This document shows positions 6,230 through 6,604 of a stretch of 6,604 nucleotides of DNA, piece by piece (the first letter of the stretch is position 1; each line of letters begins with the position of its first letter). Origin of the DNA: Gammaproteobacteria bacterium (lineage in GTDB: Bacteria > Pseudomonadota > Gammaproteobacteria > Chromatiales > Chromatiaceae). The notes below the pieces were generated by a model. The model saw only the letters and a list, made by a program, of their open reading frames with translations, searched no databases and was not told the DNA's origin. The stretch lies in assembly GCA_030625445.1 (NCBI GenBank), contig DAOUQU010000090.1:1-6604 (forward strand). The letters run 5' to 3'. The position numbers and the translations under genes were made by a program.

Positions 6230-6259
6230 ATTATAACTGGCGTCTGATGCGGATGTAAT
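6230..6259 (-). promoter_or_regulatory. Candidate sigma-70 promoter for rne
   Basis: On the minus strand, ATTACA (6254-6259; 4 of 6 to TTGACA) is followed after 18 bases by a perfect TATAAT (6230-6235). Transcription would start near 6223 and give a leader of about 208 bases before the rne ATG. The perfect minus-10 box makes this the better of the two candidates. Confidence 0.45.
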
Positions 6260-6357
6260 CACCCATCGGGGGCCGAATATTATGTTGCGCCACGGGCGGT
6301 TTCGCCGGGACGATTCCATTTTTTACACCTGACAAGCTTTTTCAAAGCATCTATCAG

Positions 6358-6385
6358 ATCCTATACAGTGGAGAAGTCTTCTCAA
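6358..6385 (-). promoter_or_regulatory. Second candidate rne promoter with an embedded palindrome
   Basis: On the minus strand, TTGAGA (6380-6385; 5 of 6) is followed after 16 bases by TAGGAT (6358-6363; 4 of 6). The perfect palindrome GAGAAG-T-CTTCTC (6371-6383) fills most of the spacer and overlaps the minus-35 box, a usual place for a repressor operator. E. coli rne also has several promoters. Neither promoter nor operator has support beyond these matches. Confidence 0.3.
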
Positions 6386-6422
6386 TTCTCGCCCGGTGAG
6401 CGCTTGCTACCGGCCTGTTGCA

Positions 6423-6439
6423 TGCCGGAGTTCCCGGCA
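6423..6439. repeat. Hairpin TGCCGG-AGTTC-CCGGCA
   Basis: Perfect six-base GC-rich arms around a five-base loop. It is the rne-proximal member of a run of six palindromes that reaches 6580. Confidence 0.5.
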
Positions 6440-6444
6440 GCGAT

Positions 6445-6470
6445 TCAGCATCATCAAATAATGATGCTGA
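6445..6470. repeat. Perfect 10-bp hairpin TCAGCATCAT-CAAATA-ATGATGCTGA
   Basis: Ten perfectly paired bases around a six-base AT-rich loop, the strongest hairpin in the region upstream of rne. On the plus strand it is followed within a few bases by ACAATAATTTT, a weak U-rich tail, so a plus-strand terminator for an unseen short RNA is possible but not supported otherwise. Confidence 0.55.
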
Positions 6471-6490
6471 CAATAATTTTCTAAATTGTC

Positions 6491-6508
6491 TGTTATCCGA
6501 AAATAACA
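6491..6508. repeat. Hairpin TGTTAT-CCGAAA-ATAACA
   Basis: Perfect six-base AT-rich arms around a six-base loop. It sits between two stronger hairpins, 20 bases after one and 4 bases before the other. Confidence 0.45.
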
Positions 6509-6512
6509 ACTC

Positions 6513-6535
6513 CGGCTAATTTAAAATATTAGCCG
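6513..6535. repeat. Perfect 8-bp hairpin CGGCTAAT-TTAAAAT-ATTAGCCG
   Basis: Eight perfectly paired bases around a seven-base all-A/T loop. On the minus strand it is followed by GAGTTGTTATTTT, only weakly U-rich. It may be a terminator for something upstream of rne outside the window, or a protein site. Confidence 0.5.
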
Positions 6536-6539
6536 TAAT

Positions 6540-6551
6540 AATCGTACGATT
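6540..6551. repeat. Perfect 12-bp palindrome AATCGTACGATT
   Basis: A gapless twofold-symmetric site, unlike the looped hairpins beside it. Gapless symmetry favours a dimeric DNA-binding protein over an RNA hairpin. No known consensus was recognised. Confidence 0.4.
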
Positions 6552-6604
6552 CACACAAATCCTAGTGAGACCATATCTCAGACTGGCGAGGCATAAAAGA
6601 GATC

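Larger units (their letters stand above)
6016..6604 (-). promoter_or_regulatory. Upstream region and probable long leader of rne; no convincing gene
   Basis: This 589-bp stretch up to the window edge holds no open frame I accept as a gene on either strand. Two plus-strand frames of 65 and 75 codons (within 6031-6258) overlap each other, have no recognisable content and lie opposite the presumed rne leader. The part near rne (6016-6230) could be a 5' leader of around 200 bases. In E. coli the rne leader is 361 bases and lets RNase E repress its own mRNA, so a structured leader is expected. The distal part (6420-6580) is AT-richer and full of palindromes. A divergent plus-strand gene could start beyond 6604. 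Confidence 0.6.

Noticed and set aside
6031..6258. Two overlapping plus-strand frames of 75 and 65 codons upstream of rne
   Set aside because: No recognisable content or clear ribosome binding site, and they overlap the rne start and candidate promoter on the opposite strand.

Overview
The window reads as chromosomal DNA of a gammaproteobacterium. The RNase E catalytic half carries its key residues at the E. coli positions, and the set rne, rluC, a HAD phosphatase and a short SppA-type peptidase is a conserved gammaproteobacterial neighbourhood; I recall rluC, HAD and sppA being adjacent in Pseudomonas. The genus cannot be read from the sequence. The intergenic palindromes look like the dispersed repeats of environmental, often sulfur-oxidising, gammaproteobacteria, but that is only an impression.

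Layout. Bases 1-452 (+) hold the 3' part of mnmH, the tRNA 2-selenouridine synthase, cut by the window edge. Bases 453-744 are a gene-free region between convergent genes, filled with palindromes and short repeated words. Bases 745-6015 are four co-directional minus-strand genes, in transcription order rne (6015 to 3481), rluC (3336 to 2371), a HAD phosphatase (2356 to 1709) and sppA (1716 to 745). rluC, HAD and sppA are tightly packed, with a 14-bp gap and then an 8-bp overlap, and are probably one transcript. A 144-bp spacer with two small hairpins separates rne from rluC. Bases 6016-6604, upstream of rne, hold no convincing gene. They contain two candidate promoters facing rne, a hairpin close to the start codon, and a dense cluster of palindromes toward the window end.

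Functional theme. Three of the five genes act on RNA: MnmH modifies the tRNA wobble uridine, RNase E processes and decays RNA, and RluC makes pseudouridines in 23S rRNA. SppA is a membrane serine protease and the HAD protein a small-molecule phosphatase; they share the operon by conserved synteny rather than a clear common pathway.

Most unusual points: the low-complexity C-terminal half of RNase E, with a PQQRR array and three near-identical 48-bp repeats coding AKPVTETKPAAKPETQ-type units; the head-to-tail rne-rluC order, where E. coli has them divergent; and the palindrome-rich regions on both flanks. I see no mobile element, CRISPR array, defence system or RNA gene, and nothing that amounts to an undescribed multi-gene system.
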